This document shows, in pieces, positions 25,301 through 32,991 of a DNA stretch of 64,000 nt. Source of the stretch: Bog-756 sp963829235 (lineage in GTDB: Bacteria; Actinomycetota; Acidimicrobiia; Acidimicrobiales; RAAP-2); assembly GCA_963829235.1 (NCBI GenBank), contig CAWHIF010000012.1, forward strand, positions 62,001-126,000. Reading direction: 5' to 3'. The notes beneath the pieces were generated by a model. It saw only the letters and a program-made list of their open reading frames with translations, had not been told where the DNA came from and ran no database searches. The position numbers and the translations under genes were made by a program. Each line of letters starts with the position of its first letter. The first letter of the stretch is position 1.

Positions 25301-25759
25301 AGGCCTGTCGACCACGCTGGCTGCCGGGTCGAATCGACCGAGGAGGCCGACGAGGTCCTGGCCTGCTACCGAAATCTCCTCGGGCGCACCTTCACCGACC
25401 GGCACGGGGTCGAGCGGAATGTGGGGGACGAACACATCCTGGTGGTGGCCCCCTTCAACGCCCAGGTCCGACGCTTGAAGCGGGCACTACCCCCGGGTGC
25501 CCAGGTGGGGACGGTGGACAAGTTCCAAGGCCGCCAGGCACCGGTGGTCATCTGCTCGATGACCACCTCCAGCATCGAGGAGATCCCCCGGGGGCTGGAG
25601 TTCCTCCTCAGTCAGAATCGCCTGAACGTCGCCATCTCGAGGGCCCAGGCGATGGCCGTCCTGGTAGGGAGCCCGAAGCTCCTGACGATCAGTTGCCGGT
25701 CGATTGAGCAACTTCGCCTGGTGAACGGGATGTGTCGTTACGTCGAAATGGCGACTTGA
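22322..25759 (+). CDS. TM0106-type RecB-like nuclease fused to SF1 helicase
   Basis: A 1145-residue DNA-processing protein. The N-terminal RecB/Cas4-like nuclease (about 1-230) has a cysteine in VGFLQCGHLSEL and a cluster HCHICQWRSQC near 217, as in Fe-S RecB nucleases. An RNase H-like exonuclease domain follows (DLFFDIEGDPF from about 322; HIFHYATYERTAL). The DNA2-like helicase has Walker A QGPPGSGKT (about 770), DEAG in LIIDEAGQFSLA (about 880), GDPLQLAQPSKG, and VGTVDKFQGRQAPVVICSM. The ATG at 22322 has GGAGG seven bases upstream. Probably DNA repair; a defence role cannot be excluded, but no defence genes adjoin. Confidence 0.9.
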   Translation: MYIDDGRLILSPSDLVGFLQCGHLSELSLEVVHGTRTGPPDDDQEQSVVQRRGIEHEVAYLARLRAEGLEVTEIPASDELETRAALTKEALAAGPDVVYQATFVDRAGSGPIWRGHADFLTRVTAPSSLGAFSYEPEDTKLATHVRPSAVLQLCEYAEQLARCQGRVADRIHVVLGDQTRTSLRLADFAAYHRAAKARFVVACADGVSAYPLPVEHCHICQWRSQCDERRIADDHLTLVPGLRTDQVGKLSAGAGVTTVAELAAYEGDGVPGIGRQAFDKLRAQARLQVRARAEPDLAPPYELLAGAGPGRGLAALPTPSAGDLFFDIEGDPFVGESGLEYLLGVGWAEPDGQFGFKAFWARTPAEEKSSFEAFMDFVGVRQAAHPDLHIFHYATYERTALGKLMGRHGTREIEVDRLFRENTLIDLYRVVRQAVRVGTPSYSLKKLEALYMGARTQAITDAGSSIDEFERWLETGDDRILTDIEEYNRVDCQSTKLLRDWLEGRRVEYTTEFGERPPRPVPPDDEVGEAFAEEISENEVLERLLLDDGGSEFDRTATDQEGRQLLARLLEWHRREAKPAWWEYFHRVYECDGDDLYEDTEAIAGLGYVGESRREARSTVHRYRFDPGQEYKLAAGDSVVDPATIRRREVADDQIPGPGTLVGIDPDGGFLELKRRTNSAAPHPHDLIPGGPIQTDPQRQALRRIAASVIDHGIDGHGPYRAVRDLLLRKPPRTVPALTDGAPLVLDGEDGEDAIDHFGRELEHGCLAVQGPPGSGKTRSAARLAVALIRDGRTVGITANSHAVISNLLDELGHWADKDSVTFRASQKSDGEHFSDHPSVTQRESNDEMAADLQEGVDVIAGTAWMFAREEFDQSLDYLIIDEAGQFSLANALAVGTAARNLVLLGDPLQLAQPSKGTHPHGAGASALGHVLGEARTLPDDLGIFLDHTHRLHPDICAFISEVVYEGRLHSTDGLERQAIGGTGVLGGSGLRWRPVDHAGCRVESTEEADEVLACYRNLLGRTFTDRHGVERNVGDEHILVVAPFNAQVRRLKRALPPGAQVGTVDKFQGRQAPVVICSMTTSSIEEIPRGLEFLLSQNRLNVAISRAQAMAVLVGSPKLLTISCRSIEQLRLVNGMCRYVEMAT

Positions 25760-25834
25760 GAGGCGTGCAGGAGCAGGTCTTCACCGAGGTAGGCGGTTCC
25801 GGCGGAAACGTGGCCCCGAACCCGTGGTCCGCCC

Positions 25835-26734
25835 TCATGCCCCAGGAGCCGTGAATGCGGCCAGGTGGACGAGGTGGTCCTCATATGTGAGACCGATACC
25901 GGCCACGTTGCCATGCAGGAGGATCTCCTCCCCCAGGCCCACTCCTCGGCCGGTATCTCGGGCGGCGGTGTCGACCTGGGCGAGGAAGCGCTCGATGGCC
26001 CGCATCGGATCACCACCCCTGGACGGCAGGGGCGCATCGAGCGCGTGGCCGGCGACGATCCCCCGCAGGTACGTCTCGAGCGTGGTGGGCTTGTCGAAGA
26101 GGTCCACCCCGAGGACCTCGTCCCCGATCGTGCAGACGACGCCGATCTGGTCGGAGACCGGCTCGATCCGATCGAGTTCGTCGGCCATGCGGTCTGCGAC
26201 CTCACTCTGGACGTCCTGGAGGGCGGACGTGTCCGAGTCGACGCCGTGAGCTATCGATTGACGCTCGACCTCGTCCCACACTCGATGCTGATCGGATCGG
26301 CGACTCGGGGCATCGCCTAGTCGCGGCTCCAGTGTGGAGGTCTTGGCGGCCCGCAGCGATCCAGGGGCATGCCGGTTGGAGGCGGACATGGCCCGTCTCG
26401 ATCCCCACCGGCCCGCTTCTACGCAAGAGACGGGCACGTCGATCAGAGACCGTGGCGGGCAGAGCACGGTCACGTTCATCGTGCGGTCCTGATCCCCACC
26501 GATGAGCAACTCCCCTTCGACGAGGAGGATGGGCACGTCGGCCAGGTTGGTGATCGAGAGAAGCGGTACCTCAGGTGGATCGAGCTCACTGACCTCGATC
26601 AGCCCCGCCCCGTACGCCTCCGGTCCCGTCAGGTACGGCGGACCGTCCGCCTTCTCGCTGGTCAACGGGAAGACCTGCAGTCCTCCTACCGCCACACCAT
26701 CTCCGACACTTACTTCAAACTCCAGCACCTTCAT
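25835..26734 (-). CDS. DUF6569 / ARPP-1 domain protein
   Basis: A 299-residue protein. It shows the family signature: VGGLQVFPLTS near the start, then LSITNLADVPILLVEGELLI, GGDQDRTMN and PVSCVEAGRW. AAGGA lies eight bases before the ATG at 26732-26734. The family is widespread in bacteria with no settled activity. It is divergent from the PPOX gene at 26910. Confidence 0.85.
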   Translation of the reverse strand: MKVLEFEVSVGDGVAVGGLQVFPLTSEKADGPPYLTGPEAYGAGLIEVSELDPPEVPLLSITNLADVPILLVEGELLIGGDQDRTMNVTVLCPPRSLIDVPVSCVEAGRWGSRRAMSASNRHAPGSLRAAKTSTLEPRLGDAPSRRSDQHRVWDEVERQSIAHGVDSDTSALQDVQSEVADRMADELDRIEPVSDQIGVVCTIGDEVLGVDLFDKPTTLETYLRGIVAGHALDAPLPSRGGDPMRAIERFLAQVDTAARDTGRGVGLGEEILLHGNVAGIGLTYEDHLVHLAAFTAPGA

Positions 26735-26909
26735 GGTCTGATTCCTTCCGTTCTTGGTCTTGGGACCAGGGTGCAAGGAGGGTGTGACGATTACATGGCT
26801 GTCATTCGTGGAACTGCGCCGGCGGGGTTGCAACACAAGGTCAAGACCGGCCGATCTCGGATTAGCGTCGAAGAAAAACAAGGCCGAACAGAACCCCGAG
26901 GAGCCCACA

Positions 26910-27347
26910 GTGACGACACTCCAGGACGTCGTAGATATCGGTCGTCAAGATGGGTTTCTGGCCGTCGTATCAACGTTGCGAGCCGACGCCACGATCCAGT
27001 CATCGGTGGTGAACGCGGGCGTCCTCTCACATCCAGTCAGTGGAGAAGAGGTAGTCGTCTTTGTCACCGCCGGAAAGGCAAAGCTGGCCAACCTCAGGGA
27101 TCGGCCGCAGGTCAGCATCACCTTTCGTTCGGGGTGGCAGTGGGCGACGGTCGAAGGCCGGGCTGAGATCATCGGACCTGACGATGGTTACCCTGACTTC
27201 GATCCCGAGCGGATTCGCCTGCTGCTTCGCGACGTGTTTTCGGCGGCCGGGGGTACCCATGACGACTGGGATGCCTACGACCATGCCATGGCCGAGGAGC
27301 GACGGGCTGCCGTGCTTGTCAGCGTTTCGCGGATCTACAGCAATTGA
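26910..27347 (+). CDS. PPOX-class (F420-type) protein
   Basis: A 145-residue split-barrel protein beginning at GTG with GAGGAG upstream. It shows DGFLAVVSTLRADATIQSSV, VFVTAGKAKLANLRDRPQVS and FRSGWQWATVEGRAEIIGPD, typical of the F420-dependent TIGR03618-like group. The frame is open for 52 codons upstream but without family similarity. Coenzyme F420 use is inferred. Confidence 0.87.
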   Translation: MTTLQDVVDIGRQDGFLAVVSTLRADATIQSSVVNAGVLSHPVSGEEVVVFVTAGKAKLANLRDRPQVSITFRSGWQWATVEGRAEIIGPDDGYPDFDPERIRLLLRDVFSAAGGTHDDWDAYDHAMAEERRAAVLVSVSRIYSN

Positions 27348-27424
27348 CCCATCGGAATCAGATGGACACGCTCGCTTGTCCTTCGTCCTCAGCTTCTCAG
27401 GCTGAGACACCATTCGCGGCGAAG

Positions 27425-27652
27425 TCAGTTCGGTGTTCGCCGGCCGTACTTCGACCTGAGTTGTGAGCCGATCCCCATGACCACGACGACAATCCCGATC
27501 ACAGCGCCGAAGGGGCCGAGGACCGTGAGTGCGCCGAACAGAACGCTAATCCCCAGGAGAACGGCGAAGTATCTGAGCACCGGGTGTCGACGGTAGGTGT
27601 AGCTCCTCCCGTTGCGTTGAACGGTCACGTACTTGGCGAAGAATCCGCTCAT
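27425..27652 (-). CDS. Small membrane protein
   Basis: A 75-residue product: a basic N-terminus, then two hydrophobic helices separated by a short turn (about 27-65), and a basic tail. It starts six bases after the stop of the upstream gene, so it is the last gene of a three-gene operon. No family is recognised. Confidence 0.65.
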   Translation of the reverse strand: MSGFFAKYVTVQRNGRSYTYRRHPVLRYFAVLLGISVLFGALTVLGPFGAVIGIVVVVMGIGSQLRSKYGRRTPN

Positions 27653-27658
27653 CGCTGT

Positions 27659-28189
27659 TCAGCCATCCCCGTCGGTCCTCCCGGCGATCTCCGCTCCTCC
27701 TCGGGCACCGTACTGAGTGGCATGGCTAGCCGCCAGGGCCTGCGCGGTTGAGGGATCGCGTCCGGCGCGCACGACCCAGGTGCAGCCGAGGCAGGCGGCC
27801 CAGTAGATCTGGGGCAGGTGCAACACGAACGGTGGGTGCAGGACCGGCCAGGCCGAGATGTCGCCTCCATGCTCAGCCGCCCAGTCAGCCCGTCCCTTCT
27901 CGCGGGCTTCCCAGCAAGTCACAGCCACGTCGACCGCCGTCGTGGCGTACTTCCAGGCCGCGAATGCGGAACCAGGGTGCTCGTGGCCGGGGAACAACTG
28001 TCGGTAGTAGTCGGCCCACGCCTCATCGGTCGGGCCGAAGCCCCGCCGGGGGGCAGGTTCGTCGAGGGCCATTACGTCATCGGGGACCTGCTCGCTGGCC
28101 GGCGTGCCGCCGCGCCTCGGCGATGGGAACAGGGTCAGCACCAGTCGATCGGCGGCTCCGGTTCCGTAGACGTCACGGAGCGTGCGCAC
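27659..28189 (-). CDS. Hypothetical protein in a chaperone-like operon
   Basis: A 176-residue product starting at GTG within the end of the upstream gene (17-bp overlap). It contains GPTDEAWADYYRQLFPGHEH, then HPPFVLHLPQIYWAACLGCT. No signal peptide. Function unknown; the overlap indicates joint translation with the gene at 28173. Confidence 0.6.
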   Translation of the reverse strand: MRTLRDVYGTGAADRLVLTLFPSPRRGGTPASEQVPDDVMALDEPAPRRGFGPTDEAWADYYRQLFPGHEHPGSAFAAWKYATTAVDVAVTCWEAREKGRADWAAEHGGDISAWPVLHPPFVLHLPQIYWAACLGCTWVVRAGRDPSTAQALAASHATQYGARGGAEIAGRTDGDG

Positions 28190-28640
28190 GGCCTGATCCG
28201 CTGCAGCCCGTGACGTCGGGGCTGGTTGTCGCCTCGACCCGTTGCCAGTTCGGCCTTGACGGGAGCTCCGGGGGGTTCCAGCCCAGTTGCTCGAGCAGGT
28301 ACTCCTCTTCAGGGCTCAGAGGCTCGCTCGGCAGCGAAGCGGTGCCACTTCCGGCCTCGGCAACCAGGGAGCCGTCCTCGAAGGCCATCCCCTGCCAGTA
28401 GCGGTGTGGGCGGGCGGCGACCTCGGCGACCAGGATCCACCGACCGGGTCGGCTGCACAGCCGTTCGAGGAGCTGGGGCAGCCCGAGGGCGAACGAACCG
28501 AGGGAGACCTCCCATCCCCCCTCCTGCACCTCGGCCCCTCCGGCCTGAGACGGAGAGAGTGCCGCCTCGTGAGACTCGTGGAGAACCGACTCGGCCTCGG
28601 TAAGCCACTGATCCAAGGATGTGATTGCTTTCGACGCCAT
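28173..28640 (-). CDS. Possible YbjN/TY-Chap-like chaperone domain protein
   Basis: A 155-residue product starting at 28640 with GGAGG eight bases upstream. The middle and end (RWILVAEVAARPHRYWQGMA, EDGSLVAEAGSG, LSPEEEYLLEQLGWNPPELP) resemble the C-terminal part of actinobacterial TY-Chap/YbjN-type peptide-binding chaperones, in which FEDGSLVAE and LGWNPP are recurring lines. This assignment is by eye and moderate. It heads an operon of three. Confidence 0.6.
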   Translation of the reverse strand: MASKAITSLDQWLTEAESVLHESHEAALSPSQAGGAEVQEGGWEVSLGSFALGLPQLLERLCSRPGRWILVAEVAARPHRYWQGMAFEDGSLVAEAGSGTASLPSEPLSPEEEYLLEQLGWNPPELPSRPNWQRVEATTSPDVTGCSGSGRAHAP

Positions 28641-28951
28641 CGCGTCTACCTCCTCATCGATCCCGGCGGTGCCACCGTGCCCAGGGGCCGGTTGGCGGAG
28701 TTTCAGCGGGCCAGGTCCCTCCACTCCTCTGGATGTGTCACTTCCAACCATACGGTCAGGGTGTGACATGGGCGTGGGCCACCACGAGGGCGATCGTGCC
28801 CTATGGCCCCGATCGGGGTCCCCCCGGTGAGAACGCCATGGGAAGCGGTGGCCATCGTCATTCGCTCGGTCTTGTGTGATTGCGGTTTCAGCACCCCTCG
28901 AGACCGGCTCTAATCTCGTGGAGAGGATGGAATGAGTAGGGGAAGGTGGAC
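28641..28951. other. Divergent promoter region
   Basis: About 310 bp between the chaperone-like operon and the P450. No gene or clear repeat; it must carry promoters for both directions. Confidence 0.4.
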
Positions 28952-30175
28952 ATGGAGACCACACGTTCGGTTTGGGACCTCGAACTTCCGCTTCTTGACA
29001 CCACCGGACTGGATCGGGACGAGTCCATATCGATCGCTTCCGCCATGGCTCGAGAGCACTGGATCGTCAGGACTGACGTCGGAGTGGCCATGCTCCGATA
29101 TGACGATGTGACAGCCGTATTGCGAGACCGCAGATTTCACAACGCGCTGGCGCTCATCCCGCGCATGGGTGGTGTTGATCCTGACGGCTACCTGGAGAAC
29201 CGAAGGCGGTCGATCCTGGCGACGGAGGGCGAGGAACATACGCGCCTGCGGCGATTGGTATCAGCGGCGTTCACGCCGGCGGCGGCCAATCGCCACCGTC
29301 CGACGATGCGTAGAGCCATCACCTCCCTGCTCGAGCCTCATCTCGAAGCCGGGCATTGCGAGTTCGTTGCCGACATCTGTGATCCCTATCCGATTCCGGT
29401 CATCTGCGAAGTCCTCGGTGCCCCGAACGAGGACTGGCGCAAGTTCAGCCTCTGGGCCTTTGACATCTTCAAGATATTCAACGGCAATCTGACCGAGGAC
29501 CTCCCCTCCATAGAGCGGGCTTCGAGCGAACTCGGTGCCTACGTCGCCGACATGGTCGAGAAGCGTCGCACCCAACCGAGATCCGACCTTCTCTCGGCGC
29601 TGCTCTCCGCTGAGGAGGATGGCGATCGTCTGACTACTGAAGAGCTGTGCATGCTGGTTGAGGCAGTGCTGATGGCCGGCACGGACACGACGAGGAACCA
29701 GCTCGCCTGTGCGATGGCGCTGTTCGCCCAACACCCCAAGCAATGGGAGCTGCTGACAGCCCGCCCTGAGGAACTCGCTCCCCGAGCGGTCGAAGAAACG
29801 ATGCGCTACCTCGGAGCCGTGAGGGCGACCGTGCGTGTCACGAGTTGCGACGTGGTCTACAACGAGGTCGTCATACCCGAGGGGACCGTCGTGGCCACCA
29901 ACTTGGCGGCCGCAAACCGCGATCCTGACGAGTTCTTCGACTCCGAAACGTTCGACATCACGACCATACGGTCCTCGGAGCAGCTGACGTTTGGATCGGG
30001 AATCCACCGCTGCCTTGGCGCAGCACTGGCCCGCGCCGAACTCCAGGAGGCACTGATTGTCCTGGCGGAGCATCTCAAATCAGTGGTTCTGGACGGATCG
30101 ATCCGATGGAAGCCGGCCAGGTTCGGCATCTGGGGCCCCGCATCGTTACCTCTTGGCTTCGAGGTTGCGAAGTGA
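28952..30175 (+). CDS. Cytochrome P450
   Basis: A 407-residue soluble bacterial P450. The I-helix oxygen-binding motif is AGTDTT (242-247), the K-helix ExxR is in EETMR (Glu282, Arg285), and the heme loop is FGSGIHRCLGAALA with the thiolate Cys354. GGAAGG lies five bases before the ATG at 28952; a GTG two codons earlier is less likely. No ferredoxin or reductase gene is adjacent. The substrate is unknown; lipid or terpenoid hydroxylation is a guess from context. Confidence 0.94.
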   Translation: METTRSVWDLELPLLDTTGLDRDESISIASAMAREHWIVRTDVGVAMLRYDDVTAVLRDRRFHNALALIPRMGGVDPDGYLENRRRSILATEGEEHTRLRRLVSAAFTPAAANRHRPTMRRAITSLLEPHLEAGHCEFVADICDPYPIPVICEVLGAPNEDWRKFSLWAFDIFKIFNGNLTEDLPSIERASSELGAYVADMVEKRRTQPRSDLLSALLSAEEDGDRLTTEELCMLVEAVLMAGTDTTRNQLACAMALFAQHPKQWELLTARPEELAPRAVEETMRYLGAVRATVRVTSCDVVYNEVVIPEGTVVATNLAAANRDPDEFFDSETFDITTIRSSEQLTFGSGIHRCLGAALARAELQEALIVLAEHLKSVVLDGSIRWKPARFGIWGPASLPLGFEVAK

Positions 30176-30265
30176 GGTTTGTGGGCTGACGGGATGCCAT
30201 CACCCAACCTTCAGGGCCTGCGGATTGTGCGCCCTCAGCTGGCCCGGCTGAAGCACACGACATCC

Positions 30266-31450
30266 TCAGGCGCCAGCTGCGGCCACCCCACCCGCCCGGT
30301 AGGACAGCGACAGGCCGCGGGCCCCCATTCGCACCGGGTTCCGGTCGAGTCCGTTCGTCAGGTAGGCGAACGACAGTCCAGTGGCCGGATCGGCCCACGA
30401 GACCTGCCCGCCGGCGCCCATGTGCCCGAACGTGAGCGGTGAGTTGGTAGAGGCGAAGCCCCGCATCATTGCCGTGTCGGCATTGCCGGCGAGCAGCAGC
30501 CCCAATGTGCGGTTCGCCGGTACGCCCGTCATCGGGTCGACCAGGTCACAGAGGATCTCGGCCGTGCCCGCGGACAGCACTTGGGGTCGCCAGAGGGCGT
30601 TCGGGTTGTCCAGCAGCGCCTGGTAGTACATGGCCAGGTCCGCTGCTCGCCCTACCGCTCCTCCACCTGGCTGGCCCACGGCGCGGACCTCGGGGTCGTT
30701 GTGCCGAAGCAGGTCCTTCTCGGAGGTGCCGATCGCCGACACGTCCAGGCCGATGGAGCCCCCGAATTCGGTGAGCTCGCCTTGGGACGGGGCGGCACCC
30801 ACCCCGACCACGTCGAGTACGTCGTCCTGGTCGCCGGGGGTGGGCCCCAGGCAGAGTGAGTCGAGTCCAAGAGGTGCGAGGAGCGCATCACGGACGAAGG
30901 TGCGGAAGTTGGTGCCGGTCACCGACTCGGCGAGCTGGGCCAGCACCCAGTGCGCAGAGGACGCGTGGTATACAAAACGCGAACCGGGCTCCCACTCGAG
31001 CTTCCACGAGGCCAGCCGCTCCATCCGGCGGCGCGGTTCGACCCAGTCGCCATCGGGCATGCGGGCGCTGGGGAAACCAGCCGTGTGGGTGAGCAGGTGC
31101 TCAACCGTCACCTTGCCCTTGCCGTGTTCCGAAAAGGGTGGCACTACATCCACCACCCGGGTGCCGCGCTCCAGCAGGCCATCACCGAGCAGCAGCCAAA
31201 TCGCACCAGCGGTAATCGCCTTCGTGCACGAATAGATGATGAACCGGCTGGCGGGCGGCGCGCCGTAGGTGCGGCTGGCCAGGAGTTGACCGCGGCATGC
31301 CACCGCTATCTGGCACGCAGGCAGAAGCCCCTCGTCGACTTCACGACCGGCCCGCTGAAGGAGGCCGTCCAACCCCTCGGAGTTGATCGGCGCGTCGTGT
31401 CGGCTGGCTACGGGGTGGTCTCCTGGGTCGTCCACACGCTCGATCGGCAC
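30266..31450 (-). CDS. Serine hydrolase, class C beta-lactamase/EstB family
   Basis: A 394-residue enzyme with the SxxK nucleophile motif SCTK (Ser74, Lys77) and the line VEHLLTHTAGFPS. The usual YxN is replaced by YHAS (about 160), and the third motif is GHMGAGGQVSWADP. Such proteins are usually esterases, not drug hydrolases. It is third in a likely operon with the alpha/beta hydrolase (32992) and WS/DGAT (31567), which fits lipid ester turnover. A decayed relative lies at 42714. Confidence 0.9.
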   Translation of the reverse strand: MPIERVDDPGDHPVASRHDAPINSEGLDGLLQRAGREVDEGLLPACQIAVACRGQLLASRTYGAPPASRFIIYSCTKAITAGAIWLLLGDGLLERGTRVVDVVPPFSEHGKGKVTVEHLLTHTAGFPSARMPDGDWVEPRRRMERLASWKLEWEPGSRFVYHASSAHWVLAQLAESVTGTNFRTFVRDALLAPLGLDSLCLGPTPGDQDDVLDVVGVGAAPSQGELTEFGGSIGLDVSAIGTSEKDLLRHNDPEVRAVGQPGGGAVGRAADLAMYYQALLDNPNALWRPQVLSAGTAEILCDLVDPMTGVPANRTLGLLLAGNADTAMMRGFASTNSPLTFGHMGAGGQVSWADPATGLSFAYLTNGLDRNPVRMGARGLSLSYRAGGVAAAGA

Positions 31451-31566
31451 GGCCCGATAGTAGATGCGCTGCGTCGGTGACGACGGTGTGACGCCGTCCG
31501 GTCACACTTCAGCCGGGTATCTGCGCAGGGAGCTTCTGGCCTTAGGGCCAGGGTGGGGTGAGGCAA

Positions 31567-32988
31567 TTACGATGGTGCCGTTCGTGGAATTGTTCGAGCC
31601 ACGGCTGCCGTCAGTTCGGCCAACGCATCGTGGAGGGCGCCGATGATCAGCCAGGGGCTTGGGACGCTAGCCGGGCAGGCGAGCAGCGAGACCCCCAGGG
31701 CACCGCTGTAGCTCCAAGCGGTGATGTTGAGGCCGATGCCCTCGAGTATCGGTCCAACCGAATAGAGGGATTTGACCTCGATGGGGCCGAAGAAGATCCG
31801 ATCAGCTGGTCCGATCACATTGGACAGCACGACGTTGAGCGGCGGATGTACATGGTCGGCGATGTGCGATCGGCTCCAGGCCTGCACGATGGAATGGTAG
31901 ATCTGCGGGGGGACAATGTCGGCCCGCTGAGCCAGCAGGTCGTGGCCCAGCAATTCGCGGACCTCCTTGGCCGCCTGTGCGCCCTCATGGATCTGGTGCA
32001 GGCGCTCGAGAGGGTCAGCGACATTCGTGCTGATGGTGACATAGAGGTTGTCCACCCGATTGCCGGACAGTCGGGCGACATCTGGATCGGTGGACACCGG
32101 GACGCTCGCCACCAGCGGACGGTCGGGCAGCTCTCCCCGGCTGTCGAGATACCGACGCAGTGCCCCGCCGCACACAGCCAGGTAGACGTCGTTGAGTGTG
32201 GTCTGGGTGGCGCGCCGGATGGCCTTGAACTCGTCGAGTGGCAGGGTGGTCATGGCAAACACGCGTTCCGAGGTGATCGAGACATTGAACGACGTCCTCG
32301 GGATGTGATGGAGCGGAAGTGGGGGTTTGGCCGCGAAGCTCCGCCGACGGCGTTCGGAGGCGCGGGTCTGGGATACCCACTGCCGAACCAAGTGAGGAAG
32401 CCCCTTCCAGCGGGTGAGATGTTGCCGGGCGGACATCGCCAACAGCTGCTGGCTTGTCGGAATGGGCTCTGGGCGCCATGCGTCTTCGACAGGCTCAGGG
32501 GAGGGTTCGACGGTCGCGGTCCGCACCGCGTTTAGGAGGAGCGCCACGGCGGCAGACCCGTCAGCCACGGCATGGTGGATCTTCACCACGACGGCGATCC
32601 GCGCGCTGGCCAGGCCCTCGACCACCAGCAGCTCCCAGAGCGGCCGGTCACGAGGCAGCGTGGTGGAGGCGAACCTGGCAACCACGGCGGCGAGCTGTTC
32701 TTCGCTCCCCGGGTCCTCGAGCATGCAGCGGCTGAGGTGTCGGCTCAGCTCGAACTCGGGATCCTCGATCCAGACCGGGTGGCCCAGGCCCCATGGCACG
32801 GGGACGACCCGCCGACGGAACGGTGGCAGCCGCACCAGGAGCTGCGCCAGTACGTCAGTCAGGGACTGGTACGAGAAGCCACCGTCGACTGCCGACACAT
32901 CGGACACCACCACCTTGATCGTGTGCATGTGGGTGGTCGGGGTCTCGGAATAGAGGAACTTGGCGTCCAGTCCGGTCATGGCCTCCAC
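31567..32988 (-). CDS. WS/DGAT acyltransferase, paralog 1
   Basis: A 473-residue wax ester synthase/acyl-CoA:diacylglycerol acyltransferase, which joins acyl-CoA to fatty alcohol or diacylglycerol to make storage wax ester or triacylglycerol at the membrane/droplet surface. The catalytic motif is HHAVADG (138-144); the start GLDAKFLYSETPTTHMH and the later SNVIGPADRIFF are typical. GTG (32988) is three bases after the stop of the upstream alpha/beta hydrolase; an ATG lies three codons later. Confidence 0.93.
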   Translation of the reverse strand: MEAMTGLDAKFLYSETPTTHMHTIKVVVSDVSAVDGGFSYQSLTDVLAQLLVRLPPFRRRVVPVPWGLGHPVWIEDPEFELSRHLSRCMLEDPGSEEQLAAVVARFASTTLPRDRPLWELLVVEGLASARIAVVVKIHHAVADGSAAVALLLNAVRTATVEPSPEPVEDAWRPEPIPTSQQLLAMSARQHLTRWKGLPHLVRQWVSQTRASERRRRSFAAKPPLPLHHIPRTSFNVSITSERVFAMTTLPLDEFKAIRRATQTTLNDVYLAVCGGALRRYLDSRGELPDRPLVASVPVSTDPDVARLSGNRVDNLYVTISTNVADPLERLHQIHEGAQAAKEVRELLGHDLLAQRADIVPPQIYHSIVQAWSRSHIADHVHPPLNVVLSNVIGPADRIFFGPIEVKSLYSVGPILEGIGLNITAWSYSGALGVSLLACPASVPSPWLIIGALHDALAELTAAVARTIPRTAPS

Positions 32989-32991
32989 GGC

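Noticed and set aside
22322..25759. Cas4 or another CRISPR-associated nuclease
   Set aside because: The RecB-like Fe-S domain is fused to an exonuclease and helicase, and there are no cas genes or arrays nearby.
30266..31450. Antibiotic-resistance beta-lactamase
   Set aside because: The sequence fits the EstB-like esterase side of the family, lacks a signal peptide and sits in a lipid operon.
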